Origin: Sialis fuliginosa
Lineage: Eukaryota; Arthropoda; Insecta; Megaloptera; Sialidae
Reading direction: 5' to 3'
NCBI GenBank assembly: GCA_961205875.1
Contig: OY540817.1
Location: 16,589,001-16,653,000 of the forward strand
DNA: 64,000 nucleotides
Part shown: positions 36,022 to 49,445 of the stretch, piece by piece
How the letters are laid out: the number at the start of each line of letters is the position of its first letter
How positions within the stretch are numbered: position 1 is the stretch's first letter
Notes under the pieces: model-generated
Seen by the model: only the letters and a program-made list of their open reading frames with translations
Told to the model about the DNA's origin: nothing
The model's database searches: none
Made by a program: the position numbers and the translations under genes

Positions 36022-37840
36022 TTAACTATTCACATATCTGTTCTACTTTACTATTAGTTCTGTACACACAAAATAAGGTAAACAGAGCAGATATGTGTAT
36101 GGTGTCCACTAACTTTATATTAAATGTATCAACCGATGTTTTTTAGTACAGATACAATTGTAGATACCATTGGCAGTTATGATAACTAATCTATTTATCA
36201 TATATAAAAAATAACAACTATTTTTTTAAGTATTCCATATTGATATTACACCTACTTTTTACTTTAATATAATACAAATTTCAGAAAATTTTTAAACACT
36301 AATTAAGAATTCATTAAGATGATATAATTAAAATATTTTTAATTATTTCTGTGATGAATTTCTTATTAATAAGTCAAACATTAATGATATTCTAAAAAAA
36401 AATTTGTAAGAAATATTATACGTTAATTATATTTTTTTAATGTAATTACATTTCAAGAGTATATATACTTTTTACATTATACTATTATAATCTTTGTTAT
36501 CTTTTTTATTTGACATTTTTACAGATAAAAGTATTTATTTAAAAATTATTTTACATAAATAATTTTTTATATGCATTTTAATTTCATTCTGTATTTTTTA
36601 ATAAATATAAATTTCAACTGACTTGTTGTTAGTTATTTTGTTTTCACGATGACCATGAAGTAATTCTTGGTTTTTGAGTATGGTGAACAATGCAGTTTTA
36701 TCAACTTGAAGGGCCCTAGGCCACAGTGTTTGAACAATATATATTTTGACTTGTATATCTTGTTGTATGTTTTGTTTTAAATATATAAAATGTATTTAGT
36801 ATAACTATTTTATTTTCGTTTTAAATGATTGACCAATATGTGACTATTGATTATTAAAAGGGCCAGCATACAATGAAATCATAAAATATTACTTTTCTAA
36901 AAACATATAATAAAATACAATAAATTAAAATAAAGTTTGAAGGAAAAATTCATCCAAAATCAATGAAAATAGTTACATTTTATAATAATAAATATTGTAT
37001 AATAAATCAACTTAATTCCTGCATGTTTTGTTTAAAATATTACTCTAAGAAAAAAATAATTTATACAAAAGCTATCCAGAACAATATTGTTAATGTTCTA
37101 TGAAATAAAAAGATACCATTCCATTTAATAAAAAAAGTTTTCTACCGAGCGCGCGAAGCGAGCAAAGGTAAACAAATTAATATGCTACCTTCTTCTTTGC
37201 ATTACAAAAACCAGAGATATTTCTTAATTAAACTTTTTTGATATTATCAATAGTTACAGAAATAAAAGCCTAGTCCTATAATAATGCCGCACTCATATAC
37301 ATTTAATTTTATAATTTATAAAAAAAAGGAAAAAACTTTTAGCGTAGACATATTTAATAACGTCCACTGCAATTAATAATACATATTTTTCATACTTACA
37401 TCGACAAGAACAAAACGTATATTCATATACCTAGAAGTAACTGAATATATTTAGATTGAGGTGAGTACATTTTTTAGACATGTAGTTTACGAAGTTGGCC
37501 GTACGTTTTAAAGACACTCTTGAGATGACCGGTGTTCATTAGAAACAGCCTTGGAGCCATGTTTATTAAACTTTGTCTAACACAAATTACACGCGGGGCG
37601 CGCTTTAAATTTTCAGTCCACGGAAACGTACTACTTCAGTCTAGCAATACATACCTCGCATTATTACTATATATGCGTATACAGGCTGATTATCTAGTAA
37701 AAGCAGCTGCCAGAATCTGTTTAAACATCTATACATTATTTTAATGTCCATTGAAGGAGTAGAACATATGTAAAAAGTAAAAACTAATACTTTTCTTATC
37801 AGCCAATTATAAAAAAATTCTAAATACATATATATCACTA

Positions 37841-38468
37841 GTGTGTTCCAAAAAAAGTCGATAATTTTTTTTTTCGATTGCATGTGAAATTCTTGTTATA
37901 TATGCTATAAAAAAAATTCTGTAAAAATTTGAGCCCTTAATATCAACTTGAAGAACTCCATCACCGAATTTGAAGATTTACCATTGATTTAACATGGAAA
38001 AATGATTTTTTAACGTTCATTTCTCCTGCAAACTATGTAGAACATTATTTTTCGGAAAAACCATGACTGATCCTTCTTCAGTATTAAATTCTGTAAAAAA
38101 AAGCTCTTAGGGTCCAGTCTCTAACGTCAACCCTCTCGTTTTTATTTGCGTTAAAAAATACAGATTTTTTGAATTTGTTGACGTTAGAGACTGGACCCTA
38201 AGAGCTTTTTTTTACAGAATTTAATACTGAAGAAGGATCAGTCATGGTTTTTCCGAAAAATAATGTTCTACATAGTTTGCAGGAGAAATGAACGTTAAAA
38301 AATCATTTTTCCATGTTAAATCAATGGTAAATCTTCAAATTCGGTGATGGAGTTCTTCAAGTTGATATTAAGGGCTCAAATTTTTACAGAATTTTTTTTA
38401 TAGCATATATAACAAGAATTTCACATGCAATCGAAAAAAAAAAATTATCGACTTTTTTTGGAACACCC
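37841..38468. mobile_element. Near-perfect palindromic MITE, TA flanked
   Basis: Arms of about 288 bp (37843-38130 and 38178-38466) are almost identical in inverse orientation. The only difference I see is the length of a homopolymer run, around a 47-bp spacer. TA lies on both sides (37839-37840, 38469-38470), matching a TA-targeting family. Ends are GTGTGTTCC / GGAACACCC. High arm identity implies a recent origin or gene conversion. Confidence 0.85.
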
Positions 38469-38649
38469 TAAATTATATCACGCTACCTAATATTAAAAAA
38501 AAAACCTACGAACTTCGCAAAAAATGTGCTCCGTAAAGTCAGTGGTGTATCATACGAATCTTAAAATAAATTGCAGTTGTTTGGAATTTTAAATTTATTT
38601 AATAAAAATAATTATATTTTAGTTAAAAATATGAGTACTATGACCGAAC

Positions 38650-38806
38650 AGAATGAGTTTCAAAATATCTGTCTTTGTTTGGTACATACATGGAGAAATG
38701 ATTTAAATATAATAATAATCAAATAGGAGGAGCCTACTAAGTTTGTGATAAGTGAATTTGAATGAAAACTGGTCGACCACTTCTGCATGCGACTCTACAT
38801 AAGAAT
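38650..38806 (-). repeat. Dispersed repeat family B, copy 3 (partial)
   Basis: Very close to 1540-1685 of copy 1 (CAAAATATCTGTCTTTGTTT ... ACTGGTCGACCACTTCTGCA). The part carrying the CCACCCTAAAGG end is missing. Confidence 0.6.
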
Positions 38807-41369
38807 TTATTAATTGTATTGACAAAATATATTTAAGACAATTAATTAATCTTCAGAATTTTTGTATATTTGGAACCACCTGTATAAATGATTAAATATG
38901 TAAGCATATGAGATAGCACACGTTCTTAAGGTGAATATTTTATCTAAAGTACACCTTAAGATGGAAGATCCTTAAAATACGAGCCTACTTCTTCAGTCAC
39001 TCGTTTGGAAAATTGCTCTTGCACTTCATATTCTTCTTCTTTTTTAACAAGAGCACTTGGACTTTTCTAAACCAGTGTTTCCCTGTCGTTTTACAAACAC
39101 AATTTTAATTTTAGTTGATTCCACAAAAATTTTTGGACCACACCTCCATGGATTTTGAGAACGTAACTAAGCAATTATTCAATTTTTTTTCACAATGGGA
39201 TTGTATCGATATATTATCGTAAATTTAAGGGTTTTGATATTTTAAATTTTCTAATGATTTTAAGATATACTCGTATAAATAATAAGATTCATTTTATGTA
39301 AAAAAAATTGAAAAATATATTTTTCCAAGTTCGACATAAATTTTCCTTCGATTATTTCGGAAAATTCAGAATTTAATATATATAACATATCAGTTTTATT
39401 ATGGGCTCCTTAAAACTTCCCTTTGAGTATAAAAAACCGTGTGTAGGTCTCATATATTGCCTTACCAGACGACATAGTTTTCGAGATTGGCAGGAAGCAA
39501 AAGTTTCTTATGGGTAATTTTTGTTAAACTAAAATAATAAACACTAATGAGAGGCTTCGGAACCGTACATAGGCAACTGTCTCCCGGAAGACAGCTATAA
39601 TACGACGCATCAAGGGAAAAATCAACATAACAGTACAAGGGCTTTAGGAATTTCGATTTTGAGATAAATTTTTTTAGTTTTATATAGATTTTTTTCGTTT
39701 TAATTTTTGATTCCAAGATTTTTTTATCTATATGCAATCAATTATCCTAGAAATTATTATAGGAAAACAGTTAAGAGTCGCAACTCGTATAGTTATAATA
39801 AATGTACAATGTATGTTACATGTAATAATATTTGCATTATAATCGAATAAATCATCTGAAAAACTTTCATAAAAGTAAGGAAGATTTTTGGTATTTTAAT
39901 TCAAAGGCGACATTTCCTTTTAAATTGAATACCAATACTCGTCTTCATCCATCCGTATACATTCTCAAGTGTAGATTCGAAAAGTATAAAAATGTATTAA
40001 ATATATCAGCCGAGAAAAATGCATATATGTAAAACCAAACTTTTGCTTACTCATCTCCCATACTTTTTTTATGGAATATGTTATTATTATTGGCAATTTA
40101 ATGAATCAAACCGACAAAAAATAATTCGGTTTATATGAATAAATCAAACTAACAAAAATTAGAATTTAAAAAGGTACCCAGTGTGTGTTCTCCACCTAAA
40201 ATCCCTGAATCCTGGCCATAATGTTTGTTTAACCTGCCCTGAGCGGCCCAGAGGCAACTTCACAATCCTGTCTTGTGTCCCTGTACTTAGACATTAAGAA
40301 AACAAAAACCAATAAAGAGAGTGAAGAGAAAAGTAATATAAAAAAAAAATTAATTAAAAAAAGGGTCCTGGCTAAATCATCAAGCATGGAAAACCAAAAA
40401 AAAATCGGTGTATTGACAACTAGACAACTTATTCAATTTAAAAATATTAACGTAAGTAGAAGTGATTTTAATATTTCTGTTCTTACTAAATTATATGATA
40501 TTATAATTAATTTAACGTTCACACAACATTTTGACTAACTTTCTAAAATAATTCGTGATCCACAGGTTGAGAAACACGGGTTTATAATATACTGTATAGA
40601 TTATAAGTTATTAACATATTAAACAGATCGGTAACAAAATGCGGCGTAAAACATTTTATGTTCATAAAAACTTAGCAGTTTTTTTCTGAATATGAATATG
40701 AATATTTTTAGTTAAAATCAAGCACTTTTACATACCTATCTACTTGTAAATTTTATAAAAATGTTGACACGTTGAATTTTTTTTAGGAATTCAATCTATA
40801 TATCATAGATGCATCTGCAGTAAGTTGGTATTTTACCATTTTTAATCAAGGTTAGTAAATCCACTTTACTTTTATTAAATTTACTAAAGGTATGCAAAGT
40901 ATATAAATATACCTTTAAGAGATCTGTAATTTAAAAAATATCTAAAACTCTTTTTTTAGAACCTGATTTCTAATAATTACCTTTATATGTAATAATATAT
41001 GTGTGATTTAAAAAAATAATTATAATATAATACAATGCACAACCCTGTTTTGTACCTATGTGGAGACGTCACGAATTTCTTTCATGCTAGTAAAAAGTTT
41101 TCGGGTGAAGGACGTTCTATATTTTAGGAAATACGACTAAAAATCAATTTTTAGTTTCCGCTTCAGAGCTAATAACAAGTATCAAGAGATATAAGTTATT
41201 TAGGAAAGCAAGTTTGTTGATATGTATTATATTATATTATTTTTTTATCATTTATTTGATAGTCGACAATAATTGTAAATTGAATTTTGAAATTTTGTTT
41301 AATTTGTCAGATCATGTTTAGAAGTTAGACTGGTGTGACAGACAAATAGTGTTGATAAGAATAATAATT

Positions 41370-41645
41370 TAACCCCCTCGCACACGATTTTGATGATTTT
41401 GAAATGGAACCGTCCTCAAGCCAGACCCAACCATCCAACCAAGTTTCATTAATATCGGTTCCGTGGTTCATGAGTTATGCCTGTGAAAATGATTCAGGAG
41501 ACAGACACGGAACAAAAAGTGTTTGTCTTGACTTGAAACGAATCAATTTAAAATATTGAAATCAGAGAACAATTTTTTTGTCTCATTTTAAAACGATCAC
41601 AAAGCTTCTCGTATCTCCGATATTGCGAAGAAGCAAAAATTGTTT
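41370..41645 (+). repeat. Retroelement tail-like family D, copy 1
   Basis: Contains ACCGTCCTCAAGCCAGACCC, CCAACCAAGTTTCATTAATA, an AGACAGACAC run and AGCTTCTCGTATCTCCGATA. The same order occurs at 49130 and 57035. The phrase 'accaagtttcattaatatcggtt...acagacaga' is typical of non-LTR or SINE tails. Confidence 0.6.
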
Positions 41646-42043
41646 TATAAATTAATAGTATTTAGATTATACGTATTATTTTGATTTCCAATTACGTTTC
41701 ATATTTTCAATACGAAATACATATAAGGTTTCAATTTTGGGTCATTTTAATGTATAAATAGTACCTTTATCTTCAGATACTGTCTTTTTCCCATTGAATA
41801 TTTAACGTCCGTATCACATAAGCTTGAGGTGATTATTTAGTGAAGAGTTGTCACCCGAAACTCTCCACAGTAATTGGCCGAGAGAGTGTCTGTAACCGGA
41901 ACGCGATAGCTCCGGAAATCCGGACTGCACCGGAATTTATACACTCGGTCACATCGATCTGTCTTGGCGCGTTCTTTACCGCCGTTCTGTGGAACGGCGA
42001 AGGTTTTTTTGATAGTGACAAGTCATTTGTTTACCAGTCTTAA

Positions 42044-45000
42044 TGTTATATAATATACCTATGACATTTTAGTATTCTATTTTAGTTTTTATATTTAATA
42101 CCATTCTAAAAGCAAGTTTTACATTATTTATTGGTATATTTTTACATAGGGCGGTGGGACGTTTGATATTAAGATACTTAAAATAAAATTTTCATCTCGA
42201 AAAACTATTCCACATGCTATATTGAGACTTATTTATTATTCCGTTCACATATATAACAAAAACGTAATGCTTCCATTATTTCAGTTAGTTTCGCGACGTA
42301 ATGGAATAGAAAATTAAAGCTTTTAACTAAATTCGTTTCTAACACCGCTGGATTTACTAAAGATACAAATGTCTGCAAAGGACAAAAACGAGTTTATAAA
42401 CTTGGAACTTTTTATGTATATAATGAACACTTGGTTAATGTTTTTTTCATTAATTATGTCTGATTAATTGTTGCTATATTGTCACTTTGTCTCTTTATGA
42501 CATACTTCCAAATAAAAATATTTTATAAGATGTTTATTCACATTTAAAAATGAATATTATTTTTTCCTTTCTTGGGTTCATTTTAATAAGAATAATAATA
42601 TTGCTATATTTAACTATAAATAACAAATTTTTATGACCTAGGTCCAATCTTTGTATGGTGAATTTGTAGGTAACATTTGACGCACCAAAATAATGACAAA
42701 ACATACTTTATTGTAGATACTTTTGGAGAAAACTGTAATTTTCATTAAAAATTTTAAAAAACTAAATATATTTTTTGACTTTGATGAGCGAAATCACGGC
42801 TACCAATAACGCTCATACTGAAAAATACATTAGTTAAGTACCTATGAAACTGGCTCATTGTGGTTGCTCTAGTTACGTTAATTTGACAGTTATGAGATAA
42901 TCTTTGTTTGCAAGTATTACTCTAAAGGAAGTTTTTAAACACCCTGTAGCTCAGAGGGTGTTGAAGATAGACCCCCCCCCCTTCCTGTATATAATTTTTT
43001 ACTCACAATGAGCCAAGTAATCAGCTATTAAAATATATGTATCCGAAACCGGACCACCCAGTATAATAATGTGTCAATTTTCAAATCTAAATTTTATTAA
43101 CCATTGTACATATATTTAAGTATGTACTTATATGTATACAAGCTAAATTTAAAAGTGTTGTAAAACTTTCAACACTCATATGCGAAAGACAAAACCTATA
43201 TTAATTTTGACAGAGCTTTTGGTAATATCGCTCTCTACTCTTCGGACACCTGCTCCTAGTCATCAAATAGCGACTGTGAGTGAGCGTGTATATACGAATG
43301 GGAAAAGGTAATCATCTGACAAAGCGACGGATATGCAGTTACAATGTGGCTATAGAGTTTCTAATTATCGCGGGTGCGCAATATTTGTGGTGTGAATGGC
43401 AGAATATTGATCTATCAGCACACATGGACGTGTATATCAAAGGAGAAGAAAATGGCTTCTCATTAGCTAAATACATTTACTTAAGAACTTCTCTCACACC
43501 CTTAGAAATCTATCAATAAAATGTACATAATTAACTAGCGACCTTTGGGTTAAAATTTAAAAAATCACGTGCACATGTATTTTTATTTTTATAGAAGAGT
43601 ATTTTAATTTAAATTAAACATTTATAGTGTCATTGATTCTGGGAAGATACAAATTATATATTTCCATCAAAATCTCCTATTTCCTGTATATGATCGTATC
43701 AGAAAATAGTAATTGATAACATTATTTATATTTTGTAAATGTTATTATGTATATTTAATTGTTTTATGGATTTTTATGTTTTTTTGCTGCGCTCCTGTCG
43801 TGATTCATTAAAAGTTTCCATAGTTGATGATAATATTGAAAATATACAACGTCTATATTATAGTTTGTTATTGGATACGTACTCATTACTGTCTGCATCA
43901 GGTTTGCCAACTACACAAATACAACAATAATTATTTTTATTATACAGTGTATTCCAACTTGATTAATTAAGCCATAATAAATTTAACATTCGGTAAATTA
44001 GAAATGTTGTAGTGATATTTGTACAAATATAACGACATTTGATTGTTTCATGCCGCCTCGAAACAAATATATCTTGTAATTTATTAAAGTTGGAAACAAA
44101 ACACTACTGACTAATTTAAATAACTGATTTTTTTTAGTTTATTTGTCACACAAACTTATATGGCGATCAATACTTTATTATTTTTATATGGTCTATGCTT
44201 TGGAATAGTTGTTTTGTGAAATATAATTGTTAAATGGTGTACTAGATTTTTAAACAGTTGGTTACACTCAAATGAACATGTGTATATTATTATATATATG
44301 TATCATACAATATCTAGTATTTATGTATTGTATACATTTTTAGGGAGATAAAAATTAGTAACAGTTGGTTAAATCAATAACTACCAAACAATTTGAGATA
44401 AACTATAGTTAACTCTTCTTTAATTCACAAAAAAAAAATCTTTATCCATACCATTATCCCCAAAAATAATGAAAACCAATTTGTAAATCCAGCTCAATTT
44501 TAATATTGCGTTGTGACTGTTGATATTAATTACGCCCTAAAGCAAAAAAAAATGTCAGTGTCAATAATGATTATCCGTTTGAGGTAGGCGTTATTTCACT
44601 GTTGCCGTTACAAAATTTAATTTACTGGATTTGTGAATGAATTTACAGCATCACAGATTTTTTTTCAATTACTCTGCTATTGTTATTATGACAATATTAT
44701 CTCGACAAAGATTGTGGATTTCAATTTAGATTAGACGAGGTTTTTGTTTTTAATATTCGTTATTCTTTCAAGTCTTTATATTAAATTACATCATTCATTT
44801 TTCATATTAGTTATACAGGGTGTGATATTATTATTAAGTATTATATACAGGTTGAGTAAAAATATGGAATATTGCTAATATTTTCTAAAATATTCTTATA
44901 TTATTTATAAAAATGTTTTAGTAAAAGTTTTTAGAAAAATTATTTCAAAAATATTGGTGCTATCAATTACGTTACTATGGCATCCAACTCAATTTTTTGA

Positions 45001-46571
45001 AATGACAATATTATATCTTTTTTATAAAATCTATGATTAGATCTTAATTTTTTGCATACAACGCTGTCAAATTTTAATGATATTGCAAACGAAAGATTTT
45101 GAAAAAAATAAATTTTATTATCTCAGATAACATTAACTACAACTTAAAATAACATTTTTAAACACCGTTCAACAATTGTTTCATTTAGATCAAAATGAAA
45201 TCATTGTAAATATTCAGATAAAAAGGTGGAAAAACTACCTGTCTTTTACTTTTTTATCTTATTTTTTTAAGAGATTTTATCCGCTACGCGTTTTGGTACT
45301 AATACGTTCGTCAATATTTGACAACCAATTAGAGCGAGACGAGTAATAGACAATTTCTCTAGAAATAACAAAAAAGATTTTTATTTGAACAATATCTACG
45401 ATAGATTTTAAATTTAATTAATCGTATAATTAGTTGAAAAACTATAAATAATACTATTTTCATTATTAAAATATAACGAAAATGTGCCAAAACGAAAAAA
45501 TAATATTAATACAGCGACTTTTAAGAAACAAATAACACCTAAACAGTTGAATAGAGTATATTATATTATTTATTAAATCATATTGTTGGGAATTTATTTA
45601 CTTTACTTATTTCGATAACGATTTTCGTTCTTGAAATAGCTGTAATTTTATGAACTAGAGAAAAGAAAAAGTATTTTCACAAAATCCAATTTTTGATGGG
45701 GCTACTCGAGTTAACTCAAGGTTTAGTTCATTAGATCATTTGGAAGGTGATACTACAATACTAACTCTACCATTATCGCATTAAAATTTTTATTATCAGA
45801 AAATTCCGCTTGACATGTTTTTTCAATTATCATTTAAAAGCTGTCAAAGTTGATATTATAATTCTGAAAAAGTTTTATGCCGGTGTATACAGATCCCTTT
45901 TCATAAAAAAACTATTTTATGTTTCTCTACAATACATTTTTGCTCTTGTATTATATAACATGTATTGAATACCCGTCGTATTTAACAAAAAGACTAATTT
46001 AAGGGAAAAATGTTAAACAAAAAAAAAAAAACTTTAACGGAGAATGACCCTCAATCCTTTGTTAATATTGTTAATCCAGTATTTCCTGGTAATAACATCT
46101 ATATTTCATCACATTTATCCAACAATAAGCAAACTTTTGTTTCTTTTATTTTTATATGTCTTTTATTCACAATTCAACGGGCATTAACAATGCTATAAAG
46201 CCTATAAAACACGTGTAGAACATGAGAGAATGGGGAGAAACAATAACGACAGATAACGCGTGTCCGAATTGCGATATAAAATTTACACTCAAGTAATAAC
46301 ATATCCATTACTCTGCACCTCCACCATAGACCGAGACACTGCACAGCAGTAGATCTCTCAATATATTGCCATGTATGGGGTTGGTCTGGAACGATATACA
46401 GCTGACTATAGACTGCGGCAAAATATCAGTTTTTAGTTACCAAAATGACTTATAATAAGTTAACGTTTTACTATAACTAGATGTTAGAGTTCCTGATTTT
46501 TTATTTAGCCTGTATAAAATGCGGTATCTATATACTATAGATGTATAATTTACGTTTATTTTGAACAAATC
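42044..46571. other. Gene-free stretch, AT-rich
   Basis: No gene called. A C-run of 12 bases lies near 42970. The frame at 43280-43519 is of balanced composition but without recognisable motif. The part 46200-46430 is less AT-rich than its surroundings. Confidence 0.45.
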
Positions 46572-46765
46572 CTTCAAGGGTTAAATCTAATCGTCACTTC
46601 GAAAAATGAAACTTTTTTATGAATTTTTTTAGAATAATAAAAAAAAACTAAATGAAATTTACAGAGTTTGTTTTAAAATATACAACACATTTTTTTAAAT
46701 GAAATATAAAACAAAATAGTGACTTTAGCGGAAAACAGAACTTTCATGGATCAACATTCAGAACA
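46572..46765. repeat. Dispersed repeat family F, copy 2
   Basis: Same order of motifs as 27474 (AATCGTCACTTCGAAAAATG; GAAATATAAAACAAAATAGT; CATGGATCAACATTC). No ends with target duplication recognised. Confidence 0.55.
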
Positions 46766-47642
46766 ATGAGTTTTCCCATCGAAGTACCCACGATTTTTAC
46801 AAATTTTTTTATCAATGAACAAAAAATCGCGTTTTTGACAAAAAAAACGATCTTAAATTGTTTATTAAAACCGTAATTGTTAACCAATTATAAAAATCGT
46901 GTCTACTTCGATGTAAAAAATATTTTTAAGAAATTACAGTTAAAATTTCAAGTCGATCGGATAGAAAATGGCCAAGATACATTTTCCGCAGTTTTTAAAA
47001 AGTGGTTTAGAAAAGAGACTATATCGGTTGATGGTTTTCGGTTGCTTATTTTGCTTCTGTTTTAGCTTGAATGTATGGTGCCCTTTTACATTACCATATA
47101 TTCATTTTCACTCATTTTTCACCCTTTCACCATCTAGATTGTTTCGTTCGTTCAGAGACACTTTGGAAAGTGAGCTCTAAAAATAAAAATACATTTTTTT
47201 TCAATTATAATTCTTTTTGAATATCATTTTTAAGATGTGAATGCATTATTTAAGCCAATAAAAAAATTGTCAAAATTAGTTAATACATTAGATATAATCT
47301 CTTAAGTAAAATAAGTGACTCAAGTCAGTATTTAAAAAAATTATCTTTTGTGAAAAGTTTTTTTGTTTATTTGAATTAATTTCTATATTAAATGGTATTA
47401 CAATTATAATAATATCATATTTAAATAGTTCATTTACTTTTTATAAAAGTACTAGCAAATTTATATAATTAATATAAAGGATTTAAATAAATTAATAAAT
47501 TATAAAAAATTACCTCATTCTTTTTCCAAGAAATAAAAAATTATACCATCCAATATTTTTTAAATTCATCTCTAGTCTAAAACTAATTTAACAAAGAACA
47601 ATTTATCAGAGACATAATCCCACATTAATGGATACATCCACG

Positions 47643-47658
47643 GTGTGTGTGTGTGTGT
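47643..47658 (+). repeat. (GT)8 microsatellite
   Basis: Eight GT units inside a moderately GC-rich stretch (47630-47830) that otherwise shows no gene. Confidence 0.8.
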
Positions 47659-47988
47659 AAAGGTGGGGTTAGAGGTAGGTCGGGGTTGAGTTGATAATCC
47701 GTACCTGTCTAGCGCAAACACATCGGCCTCGTAACTCTTGTTTAATCATATGGCCGCAAATCAACAATAACAGGATTATGCACACTCAGTGTGGTGTAGA
47801 CACACACACGCTGAAACACAATATGTGTAACCATTGCTCGTAATAATGAAAACATTCTTCCTGACCGTATTTAATTAATTTCATAAGTAAGTTAAGTATA
47901 GATTTTTCACTAACTAAAAAATTAATTTAGCTTAAACTATTTTTGTGCTGAGGTTTGAATAACTAACAGAACATTGGCATGATTGATA

Positions 47989-48374
47989 TAACGTACTGTC
48001 ACTAATTTTGGCCGCTTTAAGAGCAAGATATACCGTTTTTTGGGATTAATAGGCTTCTTTTTGTAATTTTCATAAACTCATATTACTAATAAAGAAGTAT
48101 ATCTTTATGAAATCAATTTAATTAACAAAGTCCGCAATTAAAGTTTTCTTTTTAATTATAGGATTTAGTTTTTTTCCAGTAATGGATAAAGTCAAACTAG
48201 TAATGGACAATTGCTAATGATTACAAAATGATAAGTACTACGACACGAAGTTATAAAATAAAGAATCGTAAAATTTTAAACAATGTAAAGCAGATGCTAT
48301 GATAATATAATAATTAATAAATAGATTACACTACTTTTAAGTTTAAATGATCCAAGACTGGTACCAGTTCCTTG
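47989..48374 (+). mobile_element. MITE family A, nearly full copy
   Basis: Starts near AACGTACTGTCACTAATTTT, includes GATTACAAAATGATAAGTAC and AACAATGTAAAGCAGATGCT, and ends AAGACTGGTACCAGTTCCTT. It is slightly shorter than the copy at 21256. Confidence 0.6.
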
Positions 48375-49129
48375 TAAAGTGACTCGACTTATATCTAGAA
48401 AAATTTCACTTAGAAGTTAATTTTTATTTAAATTGATTAATTTTATTGAAATTACAGGGTTCAATTTATATGTGAAAATTCCATAAAATCAGAATAATTG
48501 ATTATAAAATATCAATTCTTTTTTTTTTTTAATATGGAACCGACCTAATTTAATTATTATATTACATACTCAAACAGTAAGAATTCTATCAAAATCAGTT
48601 TAGTTGTTTTATGTCGAGCTGAAATAAACAGACAACAATTAAACAAAAACTATCAAAATAGATGTATGGATGAAATATATTATGTCGTATATTATTTATA
48701 ATTTTAAAAGATCGCAGACGGCGGTTTTTACCTAGAAGTTAAACTCCCAGTGTTGTATTATGCAAAATTGTGTGTTAATTAGTTTTTACGTACGACAAAG
48801 TTTCAGTACGGCGACATGTTTAATTACAAATGCTTTTGATTAGACTTCACTGCACTTTGACGTTAGTGTTCGGATATCGTTACTACTGCAATTATACATG
48901 TAGTACATACGTCGAATATTTTAACCGTAATTTGTTTATAACAAATTGTAACAGTACTATTTACGTTCAAACAGACTTTATTAAATAAATAATAATAACA
49001 CTTATAGGATCAAAACTTTTCTAAAAAAATTATTTGATTCTGAAATTAAGATAAAAATGTTCTTCTATAGAAATAAAAACAATTCAGAGATTGAAATATT
49101 TTTGGTTAACTTATAATATATGAAATTGA

Positions 49130-49445
49130 ATGCTCTACAAAAAAGATTCTTGAGATATTTTGAAAAAATAAATATTTTGGGATGTCACCCCTTCCCTTTA
49201 CACACGATTTTGAAATGGGACCGTCCTCAATCCAGACCCAATCATCCAACCAAGTTTCATTAATATCAGTTCAGTAGTTCGTAAATTATGCGTGTGATTA
49301 GGATTCAGGGGACAGACATACAGGCAGACAGACACGAAACGAAAAAGTGTTTGTTTTGACCTGAAACTTGAAATTTATCAATTTTTTGTCTCATTTTAAA
49401 ACAATTACAAAGCTTGTCGTATCTTCTATATTACGAGGAAGCAAT
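49130..49445 (+). repeat. Retroelement tail-like family D, copy 2
   Basis: GATATTTTGAAAAAATAAAT, GACCGTCCTCAATCCAGACC and CTTGTCGTATCTTCTATATT align with the other two copies. No coding remnant. Confidence 0.6.

Noticed and set aside
43280..43519. 79-codon frame of balanced composition
   Set aside because: No recognisable motif, no splice sites or paralogue in the window; not enough to call a gene.
44815..44870. TACAGGGTGTGATA and ACAGGTTGAGTAAAA as element ends
   Set aside because: No opposite ends were found, so no element can be delimited.
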